Shown: in pieces, positions 7,683 through 17,990 of the stretch
Layout: every line of letters begins with the position of its first letter
How positions within the stretch are numbered: the first letter of the stretch is position 1
DNA from: Kalymmatonema hyalinum WJT4-NPBG1
GTDB lineage: Bacteria; Cyanobacteriota; Cyanobacteriia; Cyanobacteriales; Nostocaceae
Length of the DNA stretch: 64,000 bases
Direction: 5' to 3'
NCBI GenBank assembly: GCA_019359075.1
Contig: JAHHIB010000022.1
Coordinates: 16,546 to 80,545 of the forward strand
The notes under the pieces: generated by a model
What the model saw: the letters and a program-made list of their open reading frames with translations, nothing else
Told to the model about the DNA's origin: nothing
Database searches by the model: none
Made by a program: the position numbers and the translations under genes

Positions 7683-8714
7683 CTATAGTAAAAACGCCTG
7701 CCACTCGGCGCGATACACGGCTTTTTCCGCTTCGCTTAAAAAACTGGCTTCGAGTGTATTGAGATTCAACTGCCAAAGTTCTTCCCAGGAAAAACCTTGA
7801 GCAGCCAGCGTCAGATATTCGTTATTCAAGCTGGTGGAAAACATAGGTGGATCGTCGGAATTGAGCGTGCAGTATAGTCCTGCATCAATCATTTGACGGA
7901 TTGGATGCGGTTGATCAGGCGGTACGATACCCAAGCAGTAGTTACTTTGTGGTGAGACTTCAAGTGGTATCTGACTGCGACGTAGTTCCTCAACGAGTTC
8001 TGCATCTTCTAAACATCTGATTCCGTGTCCGATGCGTTCTGCTTGCAAACTTTTGATCGCACCACGAATACTTTGCGCTCCATCCGCTTCGCCAGCATGA
8101 GCTACCACTCGAAGTCCTTGTCTTTTGGCTTCCTGATAAGTTTCAGCAAAACCCTCCGGTGGGTTTCCTGCTTCTATTCCACCCAAACCAAGACCAATAA
8201 AAATTCCTTTTTCCTGACCTTTAAGGGCAAACTCTAAAACTTTGGTTTGTGTGTCTGGGTATTCCCGCGAGATATCAGCAATAAACTTCACACGGCAGTT
8301 GTATTTAGCTCCGCCTGTAGCAATTCCGGCAGCTAGGGCAGCAAGTAATTCATCATCTGTTAATTTTTCAGAATGTAGCGAAACACTCAGAAAAACTTCG
8401 CTGTAGCGAATATTTTGCTCTGATTGATGCTTGATGAATCGCTCTATCATCAAGATATAATCGTCAGGTGTTTGTATACACTCGCTTGCAGTAGTATAAA
8501 CCTGAATGAAATGATTAAAATCACGAAACTGGTAGAATTTTTTCCATTCATCAAGTGATGTTACAGGTAATTCCACCTGATTCCGCTTAGCCATATCATA
8601 AATGGTTTCTGCATCAGTTGCTCCTTCAAGATGCACGTGAATTTCTACTTTAGGCATGGCTTGAAGGCGATGAGCTAGTGTTGAAGAAATCGGTATAGAA
8701 GTGTAAGATTCCAT
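7683..8714 (-). CDS. Adenosine deaminase-family amidohydrolase
   Basis: A 343-aa member of the adenosine/adenine deaminase family, a cytosolic zinc TIM-barrel enzyme converting adenosine (or a related aminopurine) to inosine and ammonia. Visible motifs are the metal pair KVEIHVHLEGA (about residues 22-32), VVAHAGEADG (His plus catalytic Glu, about 205), IGHGIRC and LNSDDPPMF (metal Asp, about 290). All key residues are present. Adenosine and adenine deaminases cannot be separated by eye. It is convergent with the nif unit and ends just after the shared terminator. Confidence 0.88.
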   Translation of the reverse strand: MESYTSIPISSTLAHRLQAMPKVEIHVHLEGATDAETIYDMAKRNQVELPVTSLDEWKKFYQFRDFNHFIQVYTTASECIQTPDDYILMIERFIKHQSEQNIRYSEVFLSVSLHSEKLTDDELLAALAAGIATGGAKYNCRVKFIADISREYPDTQTKVLEFALKGQEKGIFIGLGLGGIEAGNPPEGFAETYQEAKRQGLRVVAHAGEADGAQSIRGAIKSLQAERIGHGIRCLEDAELVEELRRSQIPLEVSPQSNYCLGIVPPDQPHPIRQMIDAGLYCTLNSDDPPMFSTSLNNEYLTLAAQGFSWEELWQLNLNTLEASFLSEAEKAVYRAEWQAFLL

Positions 8715-8832
8715 AAAATGTTAAACTGCAAGCGAATCTTATGATATTTTGCCTTCTGCCTTGTGATAACGACAATTTTTAACGCCAGCCTACTTATAGG
8801 ACTCCTCCGCAGATTTTTGAACGACACGTAAG

Positions 8833-8894
8833 GTGGGCAGTGCTTAGCAAAACCTAGATGTAGTCGGCAAAATACGGTAAGCACTGCCCACCCT
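8833..8894. repeat. GGTGGGCAGTGCTTA inverted repeat
   Basis: Near-perfect arms AGGTGGGCAGTGCTTA and TAAGCACTGCCCACCCT around a ~30-base centre, in the gap between two minus-strand genes. Shorter relatives of GGGTGGGCA/TGCCCACCC occur near 31750, 47530 and 58370. Confidence 0.7.
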
Positions 8895-8911
8895 ACAATA
8901 CTTAAAATTTT

Positions 8912-11900
8912 TCATAAATCATTTAGGATTGCTATAGAATGAGTTGACACAGTTTGGGCGATCGCCTCAATCAAGACTTCTGGATCAATTGGTTTGGGAA
9001 TATGTAACTGAAATCCAGCGGCAAGTGCCTGCTGCTGATCGATTTCTCCTGCATAAGCAGTCAGAGCAATAGCTCTTATCTGACTATTTCTCTCGCTTTG
9101 CATTGCCCGAATTTGTCGCATGAGCATATAGCCGTCCATGTCGGGCATCCCAATGTCGCTTACTAGGACATCAAACTTGGTCTGTGATATGACTTGGAGT
9201 GCTTCCATCGCAGAAACCGCGGTTATGACGCTCCCTCCAGCCTGCTCCAAAATGAAGGCAATTAACTCTCTTGTGTCCACCTCATCATCGACAACAAGAA
9301 TTCTCATTCCATTGAGGGGTAATTTGTCAAGCGTGGTATATGAAGATTTATATTCGTTTTTTATACTTTTTTCCGGCTTTAAAAGCGGTAAGCTGACAGT
9401 GAAAGTTGCTCCTTGCCCAACACCAGCACTTTCCGCGCGAACAGTACCACCATGCAGCTCGACTAAGTGACGGACGATCGCCAGCCCTAACCCGAGTCCA
9501 CCAAACTTGCGTGTTGTCGCGCCATCTTCCTGGCGGAAATACTCAAACACGTGTGGTAAAAAATCAGGATCAATCCCTTTGCCTGTATCGCTAACAGTAA
9601 TTTGAGCGAGTGAGCCAACGCGCTGCAGCAGAATTTCGACCCGTCCGCCTGAAAGTGTGAATTTGACGGCGTTGGTGAGCAGATTCCAAATCACTTGCTG
9701 TAACCGAGCAGAATCACCTAAAACCTGCCCGATATTTGGATCAAGCACTGTCTGAATTTGAATTGACTTGGCTTGCGCTGCCAACTGCACTGTTTCAATA
9801 GCTGCCGAAATCGTTGATGCCAAATTAACAGGATCCATATTGAAGCTGAGTTTGCCACGCAGAATGCGAGAGACATCTAACAAATCTTCAATCAGTTGCG
9901 CTTGAAGTTTGGCATTGCGTTCAATTGTTTGTAGCGCCTGAGTCGTTTTTGTAGCATCTAACTTGCCGGTGAGGAGCAACTTAGACCAACCGAGGATAGG
10001 ATTGAGGGGCGATCGCAACTCGTGAGACAGCACCGCTAAAAATTCATCTTTTATACGGTTAGCGGTTTCAGCTTCGGCACGGGCGACTTGCTCTTGCTCT
10101 AGTAGCCGCTGGCGCTGTTGGTCGAGTTGTTTTTGATTTTCTATATCTGTTGCTGTACCAAACCACTTAATCACCTGACCCTGCTCATTTTTCAGCGGTA
10201 CGGCTTGATGCAAATGCCAGCGATATTCTCCATCTGCTCCTCGCATCCGACCTTCTGCTCGATAGCTGGTACCCGCTTGTTGAGCTGCTGCCCAATTCTG
10301 CCTGAGAGTGGGTATATCATCAGGATGGACGATGGCTTGCCAGCCCGCGGCTTGAGCTTGGGTAAGGGTTAATCCAGTAAAATCTGACCAACGTTGATTG
10401 ACATCAATAAGCATTCCATCTGTGTTGGCAGTCCACACCAGTTGCGGAATCGATTCTGCTAAATACCGATAGCGTTCTTCACTTTGCCGCAGGGTTGCTT
10501 CGGTTTGTTTGCGATCACTGATGTCGAGTGCGGTTCCAGTGAACCCAATCGGTCGTCGGGCTATCCCCTCTCCCTCGAATTGCGCCTGCCCGTTGGCTGA
10601 CACCCACCGCTCGGTTCCATCGGAGCACCTGATACGATAATCAATCTCGTAAGTGCCCGACAATTTGGGGTCAAGCGCACTGCTAACAGCACTCGCTACG
10701 CGTGTCCGGTCGTCAGGGTGTATCCGCTCCATCACTTTAGGAAGGGGAATCTTGAATGCATCATCCGGCTCACCCCAAATCTCGCGCATCCGCTTGTCGA
10801 TCTCAACGAGATTTGTGTCGGGGTCGTAACGCCAAGTCCCAAGCCGACCTACCTTAATGGCGAGCTGCGCGCGCTCCTCGCTCTCCCGCAACGCTGACTC
10901 TGCCTGCTGTTGTTCAGTAATGTCCTGAAAAATCAGCACGATCGCATTGACGCTGCCAGATTCATCGTAAAGGGGAGCCGCCGAAATGCTGAGGATTACC
11001 GTTGAACCATCACGCTTACAGCGATAGGTTTCCACGCCAGCAAAAATTTCTCCCTTTGCCACCGCAGCTCTAACCTGACGGCATTCTTCCCGTTTCTCTT
11101 CTGGAACAATCGGAATGGGTTGACCCAAGACCTCGGTTTCACTCCAACCAAATAGCCGCTCTGTCGCCGGATTCCAAAGCTGTACGGTCATGTCGGGTTT
11201 AATGACAACTATAGGCAGTGGGGAGGCTTTAATGAGGGTGCTTAGGGTTTGTAAGCTTTTTTGGAGTTCTTGTTGCGCTTGTTTGCGCTCGCTAATGTCG
11301 GCAATGACACCAATAGCACGGATTGGCTGTCCGGCTTCGTCACGGATGATATCACCTCTGGAGATGACCCAGTGCAGTGAGCCATCCGACCAAACGATAC
11401 GGTACTCTACATCGTATTCACCCTCACTAGCCACCGCTTTTTGAAAGACCTGTTCCACTTGATCGCGATCCTCTGGATATAAGCACTCGCGCCACTCCTC
11501 TCGGTTCTCAGGAGTGCTCGACAGTCCAAAAATTTGATTGAGCGCTTCATCGAACTGCACTGCTCCTGTGCAGAGGTCTACCTGCCAAGTGCCCATTTTT
11601 GCGGCTCGAAGGGCTAGCCTCAGTCGTGCTTCCCGTTCGCGCAATGCAATTTCTGCCTGTTTGCGATCAGTGATATCCCGGAAGAAAATGTCCAGACCAT
11701 CCTCGTGAGGATAGGCGTGAATCTCAAGCCACATATCGTATGTGGGTGGTTGGTAATAGTGATGCTCAAAGTGGACGGGAATCTGTTGTGCCATCGCCCG
11801 CCGATACTGGCGCTCTACGTTCGTCCCTACCGACACAGACCACTCCTCCCAGTGGGTCTTTCCAATGACTTCTGTCCGAGGTTTGCCGTTAAGTCGCTCG

Positions 11901-12394
11901 GCTTCTGCATTCTGGTAAATGATCCGCCAGTCACGGTCGAGAGCAACAAACGCATCACTTGTGCTTTCTAAAGTACGTGTTACCTGCCGATTGGCTTGCC
12001 GCACTGCCCGCAAGCTTGCCTTGGTTTTCCGGTTGGCAACCTGCAACTGTGTGCAGAGTAATGCGATTAAAAATGATACCAGTGAAAACGCAATCAATTG
12101 CACCAAGCGATTCGCACTAGTGATGGCAAATGAGTGGATCGGCTCAATAAGGAAGTAGAGGCTGTAGCCAACTCCCAGAGCGATCGCCAGCAATCCCGGT
12201 CCCATTCCGCCATACCAAGCACTGACTGCAACAGCCGCGAAAAACAGCGGAAATGTCACCGGATTTAGCAGCGGCAGAAGCAGTTGCGTTAACAGGAGGG
12301 CGACTGTCGCTGCCAGAATCGCAACCCCATAGGATAGCAACCGAGAGCGGATAAAGATTTCCTTGTCTACAGTCCCCGTCCTCTCATGAATCAT
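8912..12394 (-). CDS. Membrane-anchored multi-PAS hybrid histidine kinase
   Basis: About 1160 aa. Start taken as the ATG at 12394, which overlaps the upstream stop as ATGA; a GTG lies 6 bases earlier. An N-terminal KdpD-like membrane block of about four helices (residues 15-115, with WYGGMGPGLLA) is followed by five PAS/PAC repeats (about 130-765). Then come HisKA with FLAVLSHELRSPLNP (about 790), an HATPase with DTGKGIDP and GLGLGLAIV, and a C-terminal receiver (about 1035-1150) with VDDE and VLVSDIGMPD. The receiver Asp is intact. Translational coupling implies it works with the kinase upstream. The signal is unknown. Confidence 0.9.
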   Translation of the reverse strand: MIHERTGTVDKEIFIRSRLLSYGVAILAATVALLLTQLLLPLLNPVTFPLFFAAVAVSAWYGGMGPGLLAIALGVGYSLYFLIEPIHSFAITSANRLVQLIAFSLVSFLIALLCTQLQVANRKTKASLRAVRQANRQVTRTLESTSDAFVALDRDWRIIYQNAEAERLNGKPRTEVIGKTHWEEWSVSVGTNVERQYRRAMAQQIPVHFEHHYYQPPTYDMWLEIHAYPHEDGLDIFFRDITDRKQAEIALREREARLRLALRAAKMGTWQVDLCTGAVQFDEALNQIFGLSSTPENREEWRECLYPEDRDQVEQVFQKAVASEGEYDVEYRIVWSDGSLHWVISRGDIIRDEAGQPIRAIGVIADISERKQAQQELQKSLQTLSTLIKASPLPIVVIKPDMTVQLWNPATERLFGWSETEVLGQPIPIVPEEKREECRQVRAAVAKGEIFAGVETYRCKRDGSTVILSISAAPLYDESGSVNAIVLIFQDITEQQQAESALRESEERAQLAIKVGRLGTWRYDPDTNLVEIDKRMREIWGEPDDAFKIPLPKVMERIHPDDRTRVASAVSSALDPKLSGTYEIDYRIRCSDGTERWVSANGQAQFEGEGIARRPIGFTGTALDISDRKQTEATLRQSEERYRYLAESIPQLVWTANTDGMLIDVNQRWSDFTGLTLTQAQAAGWQAIVHPDDIPTLRQNWAAAQQAGTSYRAEGRMRGADGEYRWHLHQAVPLKNEQGQVIKWFGTATDIENQKQLDQQRQRLLEQEQVARAEAETANRIKDEFLAVLSHELRSPLNPILGWSKLLLTGKLDATKTTQALQTIERNAKLQAQLIEDLLDVSRILRGKLSFNMDPVNLASTISAAIETVQLAAQAKSIQIQTVLDPNIGQVLGDSARLQQVIWNLLTNAVKFTLSGGRVEILLQRVGSLAQITVSDTGKGIDPDFLPHVFEYFRQEDGATTRKFGGLGLGLAIVRHLVELHGGTVRAESAGVGQGATFTVSLPLLKPEKSIKNEYKSSYTTLDKLPLNGMRILVVDDEVDTRELIAFILEQAGGSVITAVSAMEALQVISQTKFDVLVSDIGMPDMDGYMLMRQIRAMQSERNSQIRAIALTAYAGEIDQQQALAAGFQLHIPKPIDPEVLIEAIAQTVSTHSIAILNDL

Positions 12395-15300
12395 TTGCAC
12401 TCATCCGACAGTATAGTAGAATGAGTTGACACAATTTGGGCGATCGCCTCAATTAAGACTTCTGGATCAATTGGTTTGGGAATATGTAACTGAAATCCAG
12501 CGGTGATCGCCTGCTGCTGATTGATTTCTCCTGCATAAGCAGTCAGAGCGATCGCTGGAATTGCCCCCCCTTGTTCTGGTGGCATACCTCTTAAGAAGCG
12601 CAACAATGTATAGCCGTCCATTTCAGGCATTGCAATATCTGCTAACAAAATATCGAACTGGGTTTGCTTGAGTCTTTGCAGCGCTTCGGTTGCAGAAGAC
12701 ACAGAGATAACACTAGCACCAGCTTGCTCTAAAACGAAAGTGATTAATTCCAAATTGTCTGCATCATCATCAACAGCTAAGATTTGAATTCCTTGCAAAG
12801 TGAGTGCGTCTTGCATAAATGCCTCTTCCCCAATTGCTAAAGTTGGTGTCGGTATAAGGGGAAGCCTAACTGTAAAGGTAGCACCCTGTCCTTCCCCTGG
12901 ACTTTCAGCTTGGATGGTTCCCCCATGTAGCTCAACAATGTGGCGTGCGATCGCCAGCCCCAACCCCAAACCGCCAAAAGTGCGAGTGATACTGCTATCT
13001 GCTTGACGGAAGTAATCGAAGACATAGGGCAAAAAATCAGGATTGATGCCTTTGCCTGTATCACTAACAACAATCTGTGCTTGCTTCTCAACCTGCTTGA
13101 GATGGATTTCCACACGCCCACCATTAGGAGTAAATTTAATAGCGTTAGAAAGCAAATTCCAAATGACTTGCTGTAAACGAGTTGCATCGCCTAAAACATT
13201 ACCCACATCCGATTCAAAATGAGTTTGAATTTGAATCGCTTTAGCTTGGGCTGCCAAATCTACTGTTTTGAGCGCTGCTTCAATTGTTGATTCTAAATTA
13301 ACAGGACAAGTATTTAAACTAAGCTTGCCTTGCAAAATCCGAGAAATATTGAGTAAATCTTCAATCAGTTGGACTTGTAGCTTGGCATTACGCTCAATGG
13401 TTTCTAGAGCAGCTGCTGTCTTGCTAGCATTGAGTTTGCCTTCTCGCAACAATTTCGTCCAACCTAAAATTGGGTTCATAGGTGTTCTCAGTTCATGTGA
13501 GAGAACAGCAAGAAATTCATCTTTTGTGCGGTTAGCTGCTGCACTACGCGCCGCTTCGCGAACGGCTGCGGCTAGTGCCTGTTGCTCGGCTTCATATAAT
13601 TGAGCACGGACTATAGCTTGAGCGCACTGTTGAGCTAAGGCAAGGATAAACGCCCGGTCATCGTCGCTTAAAGGTGAGAATTGAGTAAAGTTGAGAGATA
13701 TTCCTCCAACTGCTCGACCCTCTACCATCAGAGGTAACGAAATCCAACTAGCGTAATTACACTGGGCGTAGTATTCTGCCAAGTGAGGATAACGAGCCAC
13801 TCGTGCTTCGGTCGATTCTTCCCAAATCGGTTCTCCAGTTCTTACTGCTTCAGCCAGTGGTACTTGTGTTGTGATTGGAAAGCAACGCCATTCTCCTATA
13901 TCTTGTGGATACCCAACAGAATAGACGATTTCAAGCTCCGTACCATTTTTATTCAGAATTGCCATCATAGCGGAGCAAGCATTCAAAACGGCAGTGCTTT
14001 GCTCAACAATCACTTTAGCAACTTGAGGGGGAGTCAGCGATTCAGAGAGTGCTGCTGTGACCGACAAAAGACGTGCATTACGGTCAGCAGTTTGCTCTGC
14101 TTGCTGGCGTGAGAGTTGAGCTTGTTGATAGAGTTGAGCATTGGCGATCGCCATAGCCGCCCGGTCTGCCAAATTTTGAAATAAAGTTTGGTCATTGGTA
14201 TTGTGAGGTTCTCCAGGATGATTGCGAGTCAGGCTCAACACTCCAATCGCTTGTCCTCGTACCTTAAGTGGCACAAGCAAGGTGCTGTAAACTTTAAAGC
14301 GCTCCAAGTAGCGCTGATACTCTGGTTTGATAACGGCACGTAACTCCTCCTGTGATGTCACTGGCATCAACAGGGCTTCTCCTGTTTGCATCACTTGCCC
14401 CCCAATTCCCTCATCAACACGGCGAGGGTAACTGCTTAACAGTTCATTCACAAACTGTCTTACCTGTGGATCAACATGGTAAACAGAGACAGGCTCAAGC
14501 CACTGCCCATCAAGAGACAGCAGACTCAATACACAAACATCACCTGTATATTCACTAACAAGTCGGGTGATAGTGTTCAAAACCGTTTGCAAATCTAAAC
14601 TCGCCGCTGCAAACGTTTGCGATGCTTGAGCGAGAAAACGCTCTTGTTGCTCAACTCGCTTCAACTCAGTAACATCACGGGCATAACCGATGATAGATTC
14701 GACCGTCCCATCGGCTGCAAACTCGGGTACAAAACGCGATTGATACCAACGGGTACCATTAAGCGCTTCAAAGTTAAACTCTATCGAACGGCTTTGCCCA
14801 GTTGTAAATATCTGTTGCCAGTTTTCATGCCAGAGTCTGCAACTCTCTGGTGGCATACCTAAGTCAATATTGGTTTTGCCAATGAATTCTTCTGCTGGAA
14901 TACCAGTCACCTGTTCGATAGCAGGACTGACATAAATATGGCGAAATTCTGAATCGATTCGACTGATGATATCTGGGGAATTTTCAGCTAAAGTCTTGAA
15001 CCTTTGTTCTCGACGACGGAGTTCCGCTTCCATCTGTTTGCGATCGCTCACATCCTGCACAACTCCCAGCATACTCAGGACATCTCCTGAAACACTATAC
15101 TGAGCACGTCCTTTTGCTGCAACCCATCGTTCGGCTCCATTGGCATGAATCACCCGGTATTCAATGTCATAATCACGCTCGTGGCGGATTGCTTGCTCAA
15201 CCGCTAGACGAGCCTGCTCTCGATCTTCGTGATGAAGTAGATCGCGCATATGCGTCCAAGTCATATAAGGACCAGACGGAATGCCAAAAATTTCGGCTGC

Positions 15301-17787
15301 TCGTTGAGAAAATGTGACAATATCTGTTGCTGCATCCCAACTCCAATCTCCCATTTTCGCAGCTGCCAAAGCCAGACTTAATCGTTGAGCATTTGCTGCC
15401 AGCGCTTGTTCTGTTTGTTTGCGGGCGCTTATATCAATCGATACCCCTACCATCCGTACAGGACCATCAGCATCTTTGTATACTCGTCCCTGGCTGCGGA
15501 GCCATGTTGTTGTTCCATCCGGACCAATAACGCGGTATTCCTGAGCGTAGTCTTCTTCTCCAGCCAGTGCCCGCTCATAGGCTTCGATGACACTTTGCCG
15601 CTCTTCAGAGTGGACGACAGCAAAAAAGTCTTCTCCCGTTCCTTCTTGAATTCCCCAAACCTCAAGGGCATTCGGAGAACACAGAACATGATTTGCCCTC
15701 AAATCCATATCCCAAGCGATCGTGCCTGTTCCGGATAAGGCAAGCTGTAGCCGTTCCTCGGTTTGTCGCAGGTTCTCCTCAATTTGCTTCAACTTAGTGA
15801 CATCTTGAAACATTCCAATGCAAACGGCTGAATGTCCGTACATAGGTGGTAACGTTTCTCCCCAGCACAGAGTTGAGCGAATACCACCAGGTGTATGCCA
15901 GTTCATCTCATAGTTTTCTAATCTTTCTCCTCTTGCTAGGAGAACCGCAGGCATTCGCTCAGTCGGAATGCGCTGACCTGCTGCATCTGTGCAGTAGTAT
16001 GCGTCCGGGTATTCTTCAAGGGATTTGTTTTTGGGTAAGTCACCACCTGCCAGTTCATTGGCAATTCGATTGGCAAAAGTTACCTTTGCTGTTCCCGGTT
16101 CGATGAACACCATAGGCGTCGGCATTAAATCAAGCACCGCTTCCAACCATTTCTGCTGGTTCTCTAATGCCTCGGCTTGTTGCCGCAGAGCTTCTTCTGC
16201 TTGTTTACGGGCGCTAATATCATGTGAGATGCCAATCACTTGCTGGGGTAACCCATCATGTGTACGGGTGAAAATAAGATCCCGACTCCAAAGCCAACGC
16301 CATTCTCCATTGGCATGCTGCATCCGATACTCTCGTTCAATAATTTCACCGTCATGAGCTTGATGAAAGCGTTGTATATGAGTTCCAAGCGTGGCAAGAT
16401 CCTCAGGATGCATGAGTTGGGAAAACAGTTGGCTTCCCATTGCCTGAATTTGTTCTAAGGTATAACCCAGGACTTCGCCAATCTGACGATTCGCATAGAC
16501 ATTGCGCTGCTCGATTAAATCATAGATGTACAACACACCGGGCGTAGCATCGGCAACCTGTTCGATGAATCGCTGGCTTTGGTGAAGTTGCAACTCTACC
16601 TGTTTGCGGGAGCCAATATCTTGAAACACCATCACGCAAGTTGGTGGTAGCTCGTGCATTGCGGGTAAAGTATCTGCATAAACCAGCAGCGAGTAAACAC
16701 CTGTTGGAGTATGCCAATTCAACTCTGCCCCATGAATTTTTTCGCCTCGTGCCACCCGGACTGCGGGAAGTTGGTCGGGCGGAATAAGTTGCCCTGTAGC
16801 ATCGGTGCAGGAAAATTCTGCATCATAGACTCCAGCAGGGCGATTATCAGGAATTTTACCTCCTGCCATCTCATTTGCCGCCTGATTGGAGAAGGTGAAG
16901 CGAGCCGTTTGGGGTTCAATAAATACCAGTGGAATGGGCAGCAGATTGAGTACCGCCTCCAGCCATTGGCGTTGACTAGCTTGAGCTTGTGCGTTTTGCT
17001 GGAGTAGTTGTTCCAATTTCTTGCGCTCAGTAATGTCCCGAACAAACAGAGAAAGTCCTTCAGCAGACGGGTAGGCATGAACTTCCCCCCAGGTGTCCAA
17101 AGGAGCGTAATAATCCTCGAAGACAAGAGCAGTTTGTTCATCTACCGCTTTGTGCAGCATGCGTTCAATGTTGGTGCCGCATAAAAGAGGAAACACATCC
17201 CAGACGCGCTGACCAATGAGTTCGTTTCTGCTCTTCTTTAGTAACCGTACGGCTGCCTCATTAACGTAGGTGTAGCGCCAGTCGCGATCGTAGGCAATGA
17301 AACCATCGGTGATACTTTCGAGAATGTGAATAACTTCGCGATCGCCCCCTGGGCAGTTCGCTGTGGGAGCATCGCCTTGTTGCGCTGCTTGGGCTGGCTG
17401 AAGTGGAGTGAAATCAAGCTGGCGCGACTGCAAAGCTTCAATGGTTCGTTGCAGTTCAACAATTTGCACTTGCAGTTGTGCATTGGCTTGAGACAGTTCG
17501 GACGTTCGTTCTGCCACAAGTCCTTCTAAGTCGTGATCAGCTCTTTGTTGCGTTTCCTCTGCTTGATGACAAGCGTCCAGCTTGCCGTTGCTACTAAGAT
17601 TGTTGAAAGACAAATCAGATTGCAAGGTACGAGCATAGCGTTCCACCAACTCAGAACGGGAAATACCACGTTCACGCGCCTCCTGCTTTAGAATCTGCCA
17701 AGCTGTCTTAGTTAGCGATAAGTTGACTGCCTGCTTCGATTCTTTTTCCCAACTATAGATAAATTTTCCCGTTCTGTCACGCTTCAT
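12391..17787 (-). CDS. Giant PAS/GAF hybrid histidine kinase with N-terminal ribbon-helix-helix-like segment
   Basis: A 1798-aa soluble protein. Residues about 20-60 (VNLSLTKTAWQILKQEARER then GISRSELVERYAR) look like a CopG/MetJ-type ribbon-helix-helix segment. A coiled coil (about 75-120), a chain of about eight PAS/PAC modules (about 150-1040), and two GAF domains (about 1045-1400) follow. HisKA carries FLAVLSHELRTPMNP (about 1415), the ATPase carries GLGLGLAIARH, and the receiver carries ILLADIAMPEMDGY. PAS units near 275 and 570 are duplicates of each other (WLEAVL..PxPxVFIEP). It shares a nearly identical 3' end with the downstream kinase. No transmembrane segment is evident. Confidence 0.9.
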   Translation of the reverse strand: MKRDRTGKFIYSWEKESKQAVNLSLTKTAWQILKQEARERGISRSELVERYARTLQSDLSFNNLSSNGKLDACHQAEETQQRADHDLEGLVAERTSELSQANAQLQVQIVELQRTIEALQSRQLDFTPLQPAQAAQQGDAPTANCPGGDREVIHILESITDGFIAYDRDWRYTYVNEAAVRLLKKSRNELIGQRVWDVFPLLCGTNIERMLHKAVDEQTALVFEDYYAPLDTWGEVHAYPSAEGLSLFVRDITERKKLEQLLQQNAQAQASQRQWLEAVLNLLPIPLVFIEPQTARFTFSNQAANEMAGGKIPDNRPAGVYDAEFSCTDATGQLIPPDQLPAVRVARGEKIHGAELNWHTPTGVYSLLVYADTLPAMHELPPTCVMVFQDIGSRKQVELQLHQSQRFIEQVADATPGVLYIYDLIEQRNVYANRQIGEVLGYTLEQIQAMGSQLFSQLMHPEDLATLGTHIQRFHQAHDGEIIEREYRMQHANGEWRWLWSRDLIFTRTHDGLPQQVIGISHDISARKQAEEALRQQAEALENQQKWLEAVLDLMPTPMVFIEPGTAKVTFANRIANELAGGDLPKNKSLEEYPDAYYCTDAAGQRIPTERMPAVLLARGERLENYEMNWHTPGGIRSTLCWGETLPPMYGHSAVCIGMFQDVTKLKQIEENLRQTEERLQLALSGTGTIAWDMDLRANHVLCSPNALEVWGIQEGTGEDFFAVVHSEERQSVIEAYERALAGEEDYAQEYRVIGPDGTTTWLRSQGRVYKDADGPVRMVGVSIDISARKQTEQALAANAQRLSLALAAAKMGDWSWDAATDIVTFSQRAAEIFGIPSGPYMTWTHMRDLLHHEDREQARLAVEQAIRHERDYDIEYRVIHANGAERWVAAKGRAQYSVSGDVLSMLGVVQDVSDRKQMEAELRRREQRFKTLAENSPDIISRIDSEFRHIYVSPAIEQVTGIPAEEFIGKTNIDLGMPPESCRLWHENWQQIFTTGQSRSIEFNFEALNGTRWYQSRFVPEFAADGTVESIIGYARDVTELKRVEQQERFLAQASQTFAAASLDLQTVLNTITRLVSEYTGDVCVLSLLSLDGQWLEPVSVYHVDPQVRQFVNELLSSYPRRVDEGIGGQVMQTGEALLMPVTSQEELRAVIKPEYQRYLERFKVYSTLLVPLKVRGQAIGVLSLTRNHPGEPHNTNDQTLFQNLADRAAMAIANAQLYQQAQLSRQQAEQTADRNARLLSVTAALSESLTPPQVAKVIVEQSTAVLNACSAMMAILNKNGTELEIVYSVGYPQDIGEWRCFPITTQVPLAEAVRTGEPIWEESTEARVARYPHLAEYYAQCNYASWISLPLMVEGRAVGGISLNFTQFSPLSDDDRAFILALAQQCAQAIVRAQLYEAEQQALAAAVREAARSAAANRTKDEFLAVLSHELRTPMNPILGWTKLLREGKLNASKTAAALETIERNAKLQVQLIEDLLNISRILQGKLSLNTCPVNLESTIEAALKTVDLAAQAKAIQIQTHFESDVGNVLGDATRLQQVIWNLLSNAIKFTPNGGRVEIHLKQVEKQAQIVVSDTGKGINPDFLPYVFDYFRQADSSITRTFGGLGLGLAIARHIVELHGGTIQAESPGEGQGATFTVRLPLIPTPTLAIGEEAFMQDALTLQGIQILAVDDDADNLELITFVLEQAGASVISVSSATEALQRLKQTQFDILLADIAMPEMDGYTLLRFLRGMPPEQGGAIPAIALTAYAGEINQQQAITAGFQLHIPKPIDPEVLIEAIAQIVSTHSTILSDECK

Positions 17788-17990
17788 TGAGGTATTATCC
17801 GTATACCTATACGGCTATTGCCAATTTTATCAAATCTAACTACATTTACTTATGATTTACTTATGGGAATCTCTCATAAAAATGATAAAAGCAGCCGACG
17901 AGCGTCCGCCGGCAAACTTTTGCTGAAAATATTGATGAAAGCCTTAAAGCCCTATATTATGCAGAATTACTATGACAAGAGTATCTCTAC
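17788..17990. other. Upstream region of kinase operon
   Basis: AT-rich upstream sequence of the two-kinase operon. It contains GTATACCTATACGG near 17798 and a GCCGACGAGCGTCCGCCGGC hairpin near 17894. No gene was seen. Confidence 0.4.

Noticed and set aside
15385-15738. 117-aa ORF antisense to the giant kinase
   Set aside because: Shadow of the PAS-domain coding frame; many such antisense frames lie across both kinase genes.
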